A DNA stretch of 36,862 bases. Origin: an uncultured Hyphomicrobiaceae bacterium. Its GTDB lineage: Bacteria; Pseudomonadota; Alphaproteobacteria; Rhizobiales; CALHAX01. The translations under genes were made by a program, and so were the position numbers. Shown in pieces: positions 18,377 to 26,852 of this stretch; the stretch's first letter is position 1, and each line of letters starts with the position of its first letter. Where the stretch lies: positions 1 to 36,862 of the forward strand of contig CALHAX010000119.1 of NCBI GenBank assembly GCA_937931785.1, in the 5' to 3' direction. The notes under the pieces were generated by a model. The model saw only the letters and a list, made by a program, of their open reading frames with translations. It was not told the DNA's origin and made no database searches.

Positions 18377-19366
18377 ATGGCCGCGCCGCTTACAATTGAC
18401 TGCCTGCAATATGCCAACTGGTCGGAGAAGATTTTCCGCCAGATGAAGAACGGCGGCGTATCCGCTGTCCACGTCACGATCACCTATCACGAGGATTTCC
18501 GCGAAACCGTCGAACAGATGGCCGACTGGAACCGCCGCTTCGAGCAGTTCCCAGACCTCATCATGCCGGGTCGCACCGCCGCCGATGTCCGCAAGGCTCA
18601 AGCCAACGGGAAGACCGCCATCTTCTTCGGTGCGCAAAACTGCTCTCCCATCGAGGATGACATCGGCTTGGTTGAAATCTGCCATCAGCTTGGCCTGCGC
18701 TTCATGCAACTCACGTACAACAACCAGTCCCTGCTCGCGACCGGCTGCTACGAGGCGGAAGACCCTGGCATCACGCGCATGGGCAAGCAGGTGATCAAGG
18801 AGATGAACCGCATCGGCCTTGTCGTCGACATGAGCCATTCCGCTGATCGCTCGACCCTTGAAGCCATCGAGATATCCGAGCGCCCCATCGCCATTACACA
18901 TGCCAACCCCGCGTCATGGCACCCGGGCCTGCGCAACAAATCCGACGATATCCTGAACGCACTGGCGCAAAGCGGCGGCATGCTCGGCTTTTCCCTCTAC
19001 CCGCATCATCTCAAGGGCAAGTCCGAGTGCACCGTGCAGGACTTTTGCGAAATGATTGCCCGCACCGCCGAACAAATGGGCGTTACGCAGATCGGCATCG
19101 GCTCCGACCTCTGCCAGGATCAACCGGACAGCGTTGTGGAATGGATGCGTGTCGGTCGTTGGTCGAAGGAGATCGACTACGGTGAAGGCTCCGCGAGCAA
19201 TGCCGGTTTCCCGCCCCAACCCGAATGGTTCAAGGACAATCGCGACTTCGGAAACATCCGCAAAGGTCTCACCGACGTAGGATTCTCCAAGGAAGACGTG
19301 AACCGCATCATGGGCGAGAACTGGCTCGCGTTCTTCGAGACATCATTCGGCCCGCAGTCGGCGTAG
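18377..19366 (+). CDS. Membrane dipeptidase-like protein (peptidase M19 fold), atypical metal site
   Basis: The product has 329 residues from the ATG at 18377, which has GAGGG 8 bases upstream; an upstream ATG at 18311 lacks a site. The M19 barrel is recognisable from VDMSHSADRST, AITHANPASWH and IGIGSDLCQ, which supply the second-half ligands. The first-half HxD motif is missing: the N-terminus reads IDCLQYANW. The usual glutamate region reads FFGAQNCSPIEDD. The binuclear zinc site is therefore altered, and dipeptide hydrolysis should not be assumed. It is the first gene of a plus-strand series whose next members are the unknown 568-residue protein and the DUF3726 protein, and it lies 102 bases after the sRNA terminator. 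Confidence 0.85.
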   Translation: MAAPLTIDCLQYANWSEKIFRQMKNGGVSAVHVTITYHEDFRETVEQMADWNRRFEQFPDLIMPGRTAADVRKAQANGKTAIFFGAQNCSPIEDDIGLVEICHQLGLRFMQLTYNNQSLLATGCYEAEDPGITRMGKQVIKEMNRIGLVVDMSHSADRSTLEAIEISERPIAITHANPASWHPGLRNKSDDILNALAQSGGMLGFSLYPHHLKGKSECTVQDFCEMIARTAEQMGVTQIGIGSDLCQDQPDSVVEWMRVGRWSKEIDYGEGSASNAGFPPQPEWFKDNRDFGNIRKGLTDVGFSKEDVNRIMGENWLAFFETSFGPQSA

Positions 19367-19408
19367 TCAAACGCTTGCACAGCGTGCCAAATCAGGTTTG
19401 ATACGGCC

Positions 19409-21115
19409 ATGGAAACTCACACGAACACATCGGCGGAACCCACTGGCAAACGCCCGCCTGAACTGGTCATGCGCCTCGCCCGCATGGGGGCCAGTTTCCC
19501 GACACGCCTCAGCTTCATGCGCACCGTGATCCGTGAGCTGCACGACAACAACTGGACCATCGCACCACGCACCATAGAACTGGACGCAAACGGTTACGGG
19601 CACGCCGTGATCTCTGCCGAGGGGCCAGACCGTACCTACAGCCTGATTGCCTACAGTCACGAACTGGATCCGGACAAGCGCACCGACCGTGTGATCGCGG
19701 AAGCCTGGGACGCGACATTCGCACTGTTCGACGGTGTGCCGAGTGCTGCGGACATCGAACGCCTGCGCGGCGAAGTGCCCCGCCAGGAGGCCGGGCGTTG
19801 CTCACCCAATGAACTCACGCTATCGCGCGCGAACAAGAGCGTGCGCCTGTTTGCCCACGTCGTCGACCGTCTCGCAGCCGGCCAGCAACCCGATATCGCG
19901 TTCGTTGCAAGTGTCGGCTATCTCATGCGTACAACAGCGGTTTACGGAAACGGCAAGTTTGGCATCGCCGACCGCCACAAGTTTGCAGCACGCCCCGAAG
20001 TGTCCGCACCATTCCAGGCCGAATTGCTGACGGTCTATCTCATCCGCTGTTTCACGCACCTGCTGGTGGAGCATGTCGCCAGGGCCAGGTCACCCGACAC
20101 ATTCACGCCGCTTGCTCCCGCCATCAGACGCTTCCTCGGGATTGGAAATTCAACCGGGCTCGGCATGGCGCCGTTCATGCACAGCCATCCAAAGTTGATC
20201 CACAATTGGGTGAATGCACGCGAAACCGCACTCGCACGTGTTCGGGCAATTGAAACGGCCACACCGCAAAGCGTCGCAACGTTCCGCAAAATTCTGGCAC
20301 GCGCACGCCAGAACAACCTCGAGTGGAATGTCGAAGATATCCGACAAATGGAACGGATCAAAATCCTGCGTTCCGAAGTGGAGGCCATCTCAGTTCACGC
20401 GAACGATCCGAATTTCGCTACAGGCAATCTCCCATGGGACGCGCTGTACCGGCATGTTGAGGCCACCGCATCCCTCGAAGCCCAGGAATTGATTGTCGCG
20501 CTGATACTCGAACCGCACGGTGATCTGATCGATGACCTCGTGCACACCATGAGCGACGACGACACCACCGCGTTCAATCCCACAACCTCATCCAGCGCAT
20601 TTACGGATCACGTTCGCGACGCATATCAGTGGGCACTCGAACAGGACCTCAGCAATCCCAAGTCAGAACCTCAGTTCTGGTATGTCTCCGAGGAAAAACT
20701 CGAACCACGCCTTGGCGAACGCGCGAGCGAACCCGGTGCAGACAAGGAAATGCCGCTTCATGTCGTGCGCGACGTGCAGGCCATGATGCGTGACCTTGAG
20801 AATTTTGCACCGGACAAGATCCTCGCCGAGTTCCTTATGGCCCATCCCGCACATCGCCACATCGCCAAGCGCATCCAGGCTGTCATCGGTGCCCCCTATG
20901 GCGAGGTCCGAGACAATCTCGTCGGCCCGGACATGCTTGCAATCGATCTTCTGCGCTTCAAGCTTGCCTTTTTCGGTGCGACGAAATTTGACCCAAAATC
21001 CGATCGCTGGACACGCATCACGATGTATCAAGGCGCGCCGCTTCCCGAAGAACTCGCCAGCCCGGGTGCAGACGACTGGTCATTCGGCACGACCCCGGCG
21101 GACTTGTCCTCGTGA
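19409..21115 (+). CDS. Conserved protein of unknown function (568 residues)
   Basis: I do not recognise a named domain in this protein. It has no signal peptide or membrane helix and looks cytosolic, mostly helical and mildly acidic. Landmarks that would help a search are YLMRTTAVYGNGKFG (about residue 171), RRFLGIGNSTGLGMAPFMHS (about 235) and the C-terminal DLLRFKLAFFGATKFDP. Asp/Glu/His/Arg are spread through these conserved-looking blocks, so an enzymatic role is possible. The stop codon overlaps the GTG start of the DUF3726 gene by 4 bases (GTGA), implying translational coupling. It starts 42 bases after the M19-like gene. The three probably act together. Confidence 0.8.
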   Translation: METHTNTSAEPTGKRPPELVMRLARMGASFPTRLSFMRTVIRELHDNNWTIAPRTIELDANGYGHAVISAEGPDRTYSLIAYSHELDPDKRTDRVIAEAWDATFALFDGVPSAADIERLRGEVPRQEAGRCSPNELTLSRANKSVRLFAHVVDRLAAGQQPDIAFVASVGYLMRTTAVYGNGKFGIADRHKFAARPEVSAPFQAELLTVYLIRCFTHLLVEHVARARSPDTFTPLAPAIRRFLGIGNSTGLGMAPFMHSHPKLIHNWVNARETALARVRAIETATPQSVATFRKILARARQNNLEWNVEDIRQMERIKILRSEVEAISVHANDPNFATGNLPWDALYRHVEATASLEAQELIVALILEPHGDLIDDLVHTMSDDDTTAFNPTTSSSAFTDHVRDAYQWALEQDLSNPKSEPQFWYVSEEKLEPRLGERASEPGADKEMPLHVVRDVQAMMRDLENFAPDKILAEFLMAHPAHRHIAKRIQAVIGAPYGEVRDNLVGPDMLAIDLLRFKLAFFGATKFDPKSDRWTRITMYQGAPLPEELASPGADDWSFGTTPADLSS

Positions 21116-21840
21116 GCCTGTCGCTCAATGAAACCCACAAACTCGTCAAGGACGCCGCACGTGGCAGCGGCTTGTCCTGGGGTGAAGCCGACGAACTCGC
21201 CCGCGCGGCGGTCTGGCTGGAAGTTGCGGGGCAACATGGCCTCATCAACGCATGCCGCGCCGTCGACGAGCATCTGAACGCTCTGGCCAGCACTGTCGAA
21301 TTTTCTTCTGCAGATGGCACGATCATCCTGTCTCCATGCTATGGCACAGGCGATGGTCGCATCGGTGCACTCGCAGCTGGTCTTGCAGCGCGCGACCTCC
21401 TTTCTCCTGCAAGAGGAGAAAATGTCATCACAATAAAATCTGTTTTCCTTCCGATCCTGGCCGTTGGTTTGATCGCGCCTGTTGATCCTGCCCCAAACAA
21501 TCAACACACGATAACGGTGAGCACAACCGACGGCAACACAGCAACATTTGTGAGAACGCACCATGACGTACGCGTGCATAATACACCGCAACACAAAAAA
21601 TCTCCGCACGCGTTGGTCGACATGACGATTACAAGCACCGTATTGGACATCAGCAAGCCACGAACAGCAGGTGAGATTATCTGGTCCGAGACAATTCACC
21701 AAACGGCACTGGAAAACGGTTTGTCACCGGATATCACAGCGGTGAACCCGTTGCGGGCCTTGGCACACAACTGCCTCGTGCCCGCGACAGAAGAATCGCG
21801 CCTGAAAGGCGCCGGGGCAGGCACCGTCGACCGCGACTGA
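21112..21840 (+). CDS. DUF3726 family protein
   Basis: The product has 242 residues and starts with GTG at 21112, inside the stop of the previous gene. The N-terminal block SLNETHKLVKDAARGSGLSWGEADELA is characteristic of DUF3726, a family of unknown function. The N-terminal 60 residues look like a helical dimer or binding module; the rest shows a two-lobed alpha/beta pattern with Gly-rich segments (about 85-115). No signal peptide or membrane helix is present. Tight coupling to the 568-residue protein suggests a stable complex or sequential steps. An Ldh-type dehydrogenase follows 25 bases later. Confidence 0.8.
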   Translation: MSLSLNETHKLVKDAARGSGLSWGEADELARAAVWLEVAGQHGLINACRAVDEHLNALASTVEFSSADGTIILSPCYGTGDGRIGALAAGLAARDLLSPARGENVITIKSVFLPILAVGLIAPVDPAPNNQHTITVSTTDGNTATFVRTHHDVRVHNTPQHKKSPHALVDMTITSTVLDISKPRTAGEIIWSETIHQTALENGLSPDITAVNPLRALAHNCLVPATEESRLKGAGAGTVDRD

Positions 21841-21865
21841 CACACCACTCAAGGGGAAAATATTC

Positions 21866-22876
21866 ATGAGCACACGCAATCTGTCACTGGACGACGTCGA
21901 AGACATCGCCTTCCGCGCACTCGTCGGAGCGGGGACATCACAAGGTTCAGCCCGCGCTGTCGCCCGTTCCAGCCGTGCGGCAGAGTACGATGGTATTCGC
22001 AGCCATGGCCTGCACTACGTCCCGATCTATGCCGAACATGTTCAGTGCGGCAAAGTAATCGGTGACGCCGTTCCCATCGTCAGTCGCCCCAAACCCGGCG
22101 CAATCACCGTGGACGCTGCCTCAGGCTTCGCACATCCGGCCATTGATGCCGGATTCGAAATTCTGGGCGATGCGGCACGGGAACAAGGCGCCGTCGTCAT
22201 GACGGTGAAAAATTCTTACAACTGCGGCGTCCTCGGTTACCACGTGGAGCGTCTTGCCAATATGGGACTGCTCGGCATTGGGTTCACCAACGCGCCAGCC
22301 TCCATTGCACCAACCGGCGGCATCAAGGCTGTTGTGGGCACCAATCCGTTCGCGCTCGGCGTTCCAGCGGCAAGCAAAGGGGACGCCGCATTCGTCCTCG
22401 ACCAGAGCTCAAGCGCGATTGCCAAAAGCGAAATTGCACTACGCGCCCGAGAAGGCGAAAGCATTCCCGAAGGCTGGGCACTCGATGCGGAAGGCAACCC
22501 GACAACAGACCCCAACGTTGCTCTGAAAGGCACCATGGTGCCCTCCGGCGGCTACAAGGGGTTCGGTGCAGGCCTCCTGGTCGAAGTCATGGCAGCAGCA
22601 CTTTCCGGTGCCACACTTGGCATTCACGCCAGCCCGTTCGCTGGAACGGTCGGTGGTCCACCGCGCACGGGCCAGTGTTTCATCGCCATAGATCCGGACA
22701 CATTTTCAGACGGTGATTTCACCCAACGTATCACCGATCTTTGTGGCGCGATCGAAGCTCAGGATGGCGCACGCCTGCCCGGTGCACGGAAGAAAAATGC
22801 CCGTACAAACACATCAGAAAATGGCGTTGACGTTGACGAAGCTCTGCTCGCACGGATCGAAGCTTTCATCACGTGA
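21866..22876 (+). CDS. Ldh-family (malate/lactate/ureidoglycolate-type) oxidoreductase
   Basis: The product has 336 residues; the ATG at 21866 has GGGG 10 bases upstream. Family signatures are SRAAEYDGIRSHGLHYVP (catalytic region), SGFAHPAIDAG, NSYNCGVLGYHVERLA, and GTNPFALGVPA with the later PSGGYKGFG loop. Members are NAD(P)-dependent 2-hydroxyacid or imine reductases unrelated to classical LDH, including sulfolactate, ureidoglycolate and Delta1-piperideine-2-carboxylate enzymes. The exact substrate is not decidable here. It follows DUF3726 in the same operon. Confidence 0.9.
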   Translation: MSTRNLSLDDVEDIAFRALVGAGTSQGSARAVARSSRAAEYDGIRSHGLHYVPIYAEHVQCGKVIGDAVPIVSRPKPGAITVDAASGFAHPAIDAGFEILGDAAREQGAVVMTVKNSYNCGVLGYHVERLANMGLLGIGFTNAPASIAPTGGIKAVVGTNPFALGVPAASKGDAAFVLDQSSSAIAKSEIALRAREGESIPEGWALDAEGNPTTDPNVALKGTMVPSGGYKGFGAGLLVEVMAAALSGATLGIHASPFAGTVGGPPRTGQCFIAIDPDTFSDGDFTQRITDLCGAIEAQDGARLPGARKKNARTNTSENGVDVDEALLARIEAFIT

Positions 22877-22929
22877 TGGCTGAATGTGATCCGTCCGGGA
22901 CTTGACGAGACACCGTTCCAAGGCGTCAA

Positions 22930-23760
22930 ATGCAGCGTATGTTGCGTTACCTGTTCACATGTCTGACACTGATAGTGAGCATTACTGTGCTTACCATCGA
23001 TGGCCGTGCGCAACAGGGCGGCCTGCCAAGCCATTGCCTCGCCATGGTCGATGCGCCGCAGCATGCCGTCATTCAACGCGTAGCGACAACAACCACGAAA
23101 CTCGACCTCTCGGAGGTCCGCATCCGCTACGTCGGCCATTCGACATTCCGCATTGAAACCGCTAATGGCGTGGTGATCGCGACCGACTATGCAGGGCATG
23201 CCGGTGATGGCCCCGTGCCAACAGTCGTAACGATGAATCGCGCGCACTCATCGCACTTCACTCACTTCCCGGACAAGGAGATCAAACATGTTTTGCGCGG
23301 CTGGAACCCCGAAGGTGGCCCGGCGCGTCACAATCTGAGCGTCAAAGATGTCCGCATTCGCAACGTCCCAACCGATATTCGGGATTGGGCTGGCGGCACG
23401 ATCAAGGATGGCAACTCGATTTTTATCTTCGAAGCGGCAGGATTGTGTATCGGACATGTCGGTCACCTCCACCACAAGCTGACACCTGAAGACATCGGTC
23501 AAATCGGCCGTCTTGATATCCTTTTTGTCCCTGTGGACGGAACGTTCACGATGGATCAGGAAAGCATGGCGGAAGTCGCCACCGCGTTGAAGGCCCGACT
23601 GGTCATTCCGATGCATTACTTCAGTAACGAGTCGCTTAACGCATTCCTCCTGAAATCCATGCAGCAGTTTGAAGTGGAAATTTATCCGACACCGGACATC
23701 GTCATCTCGGGTCGAACGCTGCCAGAGAAACCAAAAATGCTTGTCCTGCCGAGCTTTTAG
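22930..23760 (+). CDS. Exported metallo-beta-lactamase-fold protein with degenerate metal motif
   Basis: The product has 276 residues. The N-terminus (about 1-27, RYLFTCLTLIVSITVL... ending GRAQ) looks like a signal peptide, so a periplasmic location is likely. The MBL fold of the UlaG-like branch is suggested by RYVGHSTFRIET, the HVGHLHH segment and the late VIPMHYFS strand. The canonical HxHxDH is replaced by NRAHSSHFTHF, so two of four ligands are changed. A metal site may still exist using the extra histidines. It follows the Ldh gene by 53 bases and precedes queC by 87. Confidence 0.75.
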   Translation: MQRMLRYLFTCLTLIVSITVLTIDGRAQQGGLPSHCLAMVDAPQHAVIQRVATTTTKLDLSEVRIRYVGHSTFRIETANGVVIATDYAGHAGDGPVPTVVTMNRAHSSHFTHFPDKEIKHVLRGWNPEGGPARHNLSVKDVRIRNVPTDIRDWAGGTIKDGNSIFIFEAAGLCIGHVGHLHHKLTPEDIGQIGRLDILFVPVDGTFTMDQESMAEVATALKARLVIPMHYFSNESLNAFLLKSMQQFEVEIYPTPDIVISGRTLPEKPKMLVLPSF

Positions 23761-23847
23761 CGCCACCGTCTGCCACGAAGCAGACAAGGTCAAACCCATG
23801 CAGTTACATCGAACAACACACCTCGCACCAGGCGGTTTGATCCCGCA

Positions 23848-24543
23848 ATGACCGACACCGCACTCGTCCTCTTCTCCGGTGGGCAGGACTCCACCGTCTG
23901 CCTGGCGTGGGCACTGGATCGCTTTAAGCGCGTCGAAACAGTCGGGTTCGACTATGGCCAGCGTCACAAGGTTGAGCTCGAATGTCGGCACAACATTCGC
24001 GCCACATTCACCCATAACTTCCCAACCTGGGCTGAACGTCTCGGGGAAGATCACATGCTCAACCTTGGGGTGCTTGGCGAGGTCAGTGAAACGGCCCTCA
24101 CACGCGAAGCTGAAATCACTTTCAACGCAGACGGGCTGCCCAACACCTTCGTGCCGGGACGCAATCTCCTTTTCTTTACCCTTGCCTCCGCCATCGCCCA
24201 CCGCCGCAACCTCAAACACCTCGTCGGCGGGATGTGCGAGACAGACTATTCCGGTTACCCGGATTGCCGCGACGATACTTTGAAAGCCCTCCAGGTCGCA
24301 CTGAACCTCGGCATGGATCGACGTTTCGTCGTCGAAACGCCGCTCATGTGGATCGATAAGGCCGCAACCTGGCGCATGGCACACACACTCGGCGGAAACG
24401 ACTTCGTCCAACTCCTGATCGACGAAACGCACTCATGCTATGCCGGCAACCGCATCAACAAGCACAACTGGGGTTATGGCTGTGCAGACTGTCCCGCATG
24501 TGACTTGCGGGCAGAGGGCTGGTCCCGCTATGTCAGCGCATGA
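23848..24543 (+). CDS. queC: 7-cyano-7-deazaguanine synthase
   Basis: The product has 231 residues, the typical QueC length. It converts 7-carboxy-7-deazaguanine with ammonia and ATP to preQ0, the precursor of queuosine in tRNA. The ATP-pyrophosphatase loop FSGGQDST is at residues 9-16. A C-terminal zinc site is formed by the cysteines of SCYAGN and [26 protein letters not shown] is a family block. No queD, queE or queF lies in the window. The stop overlaps the SDR start by 4 bases (ATGA), so queC is embedded in an oxidoreductase operon. Confidence 0.95.
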   Translation: MTDTALVLFSGGQDSTVCLAWALDRFKRVETVGFDYGQRHKVELECRHNIRATFTHNFPTWAERLGEDHMLNLGVLGEVSETALTREAEITFNADGLPNTFVPGRNLLFFTLASAIAHRRNLKHLVGGMCETDYSGYPDCRDDTLKALQVALNLGMDRRFVVETPLMWIDKAATWRMAHTLGGNDFVQLLIDETHSCYAGNRINKHNWGYGCADCPACDLRAEGWSRYVSA

Positions 24544-25304
24544 CCGATACACTTTTTTCCGTTGAAGGCCGGGTCGCACTTGTCACAGGTGCGTCATCCG
24601 GCATTGGCCGTCACATGGCTGGCGTTCTGGCCCGCCGCGGCGCATCTGTCGTTGTGAGCGCAAGACGCGCCGATGCTCTCGACAAACTTGTGAACGAGCT
24701 CACGTCTGACGGGCACGCGGCACATGCACTGCAAGCAGATCTTGGCGCACCAGACGACGCGGCAAAGATTGCAGTCGCCGCAAGGGAGCCTTTCGGCGCG
24801 CCCGACATACTGATCAATACAGCGGGTTTCAATCCGCGCAAACATGCCGATGATGTCACGCCTGAGACGTGGCAACAAACTCTTGATCTGAACCTGGCCG
24901 TTCCATTCTTCCTGGCGCAGGCACTCGTGTCTGGCATGCGGCAGAAGGGCTATGGAAAGATCATCAACATCGCGTCGCTGCAATCAACCCGCGCGTTCGC
25001 AAATGGTCTCGCGTACGGCGCTTCGAAGGGCGGCATTACGCAGTTGACCCGCGCCATGGCTGAAGCCTGGTCAAAGGACGGGATCACCGTAAATGCGATC
25101 GCACCAGGGTTTTTCCCAACAGAACTGACCGCGCCTGTGTTCGGCGACGAAGCAATGTCAAAGCATCATGCATCCATGACGGCGATTGGTCGGAACGGAG
25201 AGATGGCAGACCTCGACGGCGTAACCGTGTTTCTTGCCTCCCCTGCCTCGGACTATATCACCGGGCAGATCATTCCCGTAGACGGCGGCTACACCGCAAA
25301 ATAA
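24540..25304 (+). CDS. SDR-family NAD(P)-dependent oxidoreductase
   Basis: The product has 254 residues of the classical short-chain dehydrogenase fold. The cofactor motif TGASSGIG is at about residues 17-24. NTAG stands in place of the usual NNAG. The catalytic Ser lies in the IASLQS strand and YGASK supplies Tyr and Lys. The C-terminus ([13 protein letters not shown]) is standard. It overlaps queC by 4 bases and precedes the zinc dehydrogenase by 13 bases. The best guess is a sugar-acid or polyol 2-/3-dehydrogenase of the gluconate 5-dehydrogenase kind, but the substrate is not shown. Confidence 0.9.
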   Translation: MTDTLFSVEGRVALVTGASSGIGRHMAGVLARRGASVVVSARRADALDKLVNELTSDGHAAHALQADLGAPDDAAKIAVAAREPFGAPDILINTAGFNPRKHADDVTPETWQQTLDLNLAVPFFLAQALVSGMRQKGYGKIINIASLQSTRAFANGLAYGASKGGITQLTRAMAEAWSKDGITVNAIAPGFFPTELTAPVFGDEAMSKHHASMTAIGRNGEMADLDGVTVFLASPASDYITGQIIPVDGGYTAK

Positions 25305-25317
25305 TCGGAGAAAAAAC

Positions 25318-26307
25318 GTGAAAGCGCTCGTCTACACAGCACCTGAAACACTGGACTACCGCGACGAACCAGATGTTCCAGACACCGAAGATATCATAGT
25401 AACAGTTGAAGCTTGCGGTATCTGCGGATCCGACATGCACGCGTATCTCGGCCATGATGACCGTCGCCCTGCCCCACTCATTCTGGGTCACGAGGTTGCC
25501 GGAATCGCACAATCCGGAAAGTTTTCCGGCCAGCGTGTCGCGATCAATCCGCTTGTGACATGCATGGAATGCCCGGCCTGTATCGAGGGTCGCACAAATC
25601 TGTGCCCGTCACGGCAGATCATTTCCATGATGCCGCGTCCGGGTGGCTTCGCCGAGTATGTTTGCATCCCGGAACGTAACCTCCTGCCTGTGCCAGACGG
25701 TCTCGCCCCGGCGATCGCTTCTCTCACGGAGCCCATTGCCGTCTCGTATCACGCGATCAACCTCGCAGAAGAGGCACTGCATCGCTCACCAAGCGCAAGT
25801 TCGGCTGTCGTCATCGGTGGTGGGGCAATCGGGGTTGCCGCCGCTGCCGTACTGAAATCACGTGGCGTGCATCGCCTGCGCGTCGCTGAAACCAATCCGC
25901 TGCGGATAGCGGCACTTGAAACGTCCGGCCAATATGAGGTTTTCGACCCGGCCGCGGAGCCCAACATCGACAACACCGCAGACCTCGTGGTGGACGCCGT
26001 TGGTTACGAGCCAACTCGTGCGCTCGCTTGCCGGATCGCCAGTCCCGGCGGCGTGATTGTCCATGTTGGTCTTGGCTCCGCAACCGGTGGCGTAGATGTC
26101 CGTAAATTGACTCTGCAGGAAATCACCTTCATCGGAGCCTACACCTACACCATGACCGACTTCGCAGAAACATTGGCCGGCCTCGCTGCCGGTCGGTTCG
26201 GAAAAATCGACTGGACGGAAGAACGTTCACTGGCAGATGGCGCGACGGCCTTCCTGGAACTCCGTTCCGGAACAGTCCCCTCCGCAAAAATCATCCTCTG
26301 TCCCTGA
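25318..26307 (+). CDS. Zinc-dependent alcohol dehydrogenase (MDR family)
   Basis: The product has 329 residues, starting with GTG at 25318 preceded by GGAG 7 bases upstream. Catalytic zinc ligands are in CGICGSDMH and GHEVAG; structural zinc cysteines are in TCMECPACIEGRTNLC. The Rossmann loop VIGGGAIGVAAA is intact. It resembles sorbitol, threonine or L-idonate dehydrogenases. Substrate inferred only as a secondary alcohol or polyol. The SDR before it and the flavodoxin-like gene after it (11-base gap) are probably in the same transcript. Confidence 0.9.
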   Translation: MKALVYTAPETLDYRDEPDVPDTEDIIVTVEACGICGSDMHAYLGHDDRRPAPLILGHEVAGIAQSGKFSGQRVAINPLVTCMECPACIEGRTNLCPSRQIISMMPRPGGFAEYVCIPERNLLPVPDGLAPAIASLTEPIAVSYHAINLAEEALHRSPSASSAVVIGGGAIGVAAAAVLKSRGVHRLRVAETNPLRIAALETSGQYEVFDPAAEPNIDNTADLVVDAVGYEPTRALACRIASPGGVIVHVGLGSATGGVDVRKLTLQEITFIGAYTYTMTDFAETLAGLAAGRFGKIDWTEERSLADGATAFLELRSGTVPSAKIILCP

Positions 26308-26318
26308 ACAACAGTACC

Positions 26319-26786
26319 GTGACAAAAAAATCCATCGTCATCATTGCGCACATGCCGTCCGCCAATACGCGCGCATTGGCGGAGGCCACACTTGAAGGTG
26401 CGCAATCATCAGAAATCGAAGGGGTGACATCCCGGTTGATATCCCCTTTTGATGCCAACGCCGCCGACGTTCTGACAGCAGACGCAGTCATTCTCGGCAC
26501 AACCGAAAATCTTGGCTACATGAGTGGGGCCCTGAAGGATTTTTTTGATCGCACGTACTACGACTGTCTCGACAAGTCAGACGGCAAACCCATGGCGGCC
26601 TTCATCAGGGCGGGACTCGATGGCACGGGAACAAAACGCGCAATCCTGAGCATCACCAGCGGCCTGCGTTGGCGTGCAGTGCAGGAACCAATCGTTTGCA
26701 AGGGGGCGTTTCGTTCGCAATTTGTCTCGGACTGCCGCAACCTCGGAATGGCGGTCGCAGCCGGACTTGAGGCAGGCGTTTTCTAG
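26319..26786 (+). CDS. Flavodoxin-like / NAD(P)H-dependent FMN reductase-type protein
   Basis: The product has 155 residues from the GTG at 26319. The flavodoxin fold is seen as a first strand KSIVIIAHMPSANTRALAE with an FMN-phosphate loop of the PSANT type. The ring-stacking loop is GTTENLGYMSGALKDFFDRTYYDC. The C-terminus has TSGLRWRAVQEP. It probably moves electrons for a neighbouring oxidoreductase, or is an FMN-binding reductase; its partner is not known. Confidence 0.8.
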   Translation: MTKKSIVIIAHMPSANTRALAEATLEGAQSSEIEGVTSRLISPFDANAADVLTADAVILGTTENLGYMSGALKDFFDRTYYDCLDKSDGKPMAAFIRAGLDGTGTKRAILSITSGLRWRAVQEPIVCKGAFRSQFVSDCRNLGMAVAAGLEAGVF

Positions 26787-26852
26787 CTGTTCTGTGCAAG
26801 CATTTCGCATGCTAAGCTCCGTCAAACTCTTGATTCAAAGCGGGTTTCCACA

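Noticed and set aside
23248-24432. Minus-strand frame of 394 codons opposite queC and the MBL gene
   Set aside because: QueC and the MBL-fold protein on the plus strand carry recognisable motifs; the antisense product is Cys/His/Asp-rich nonsense.
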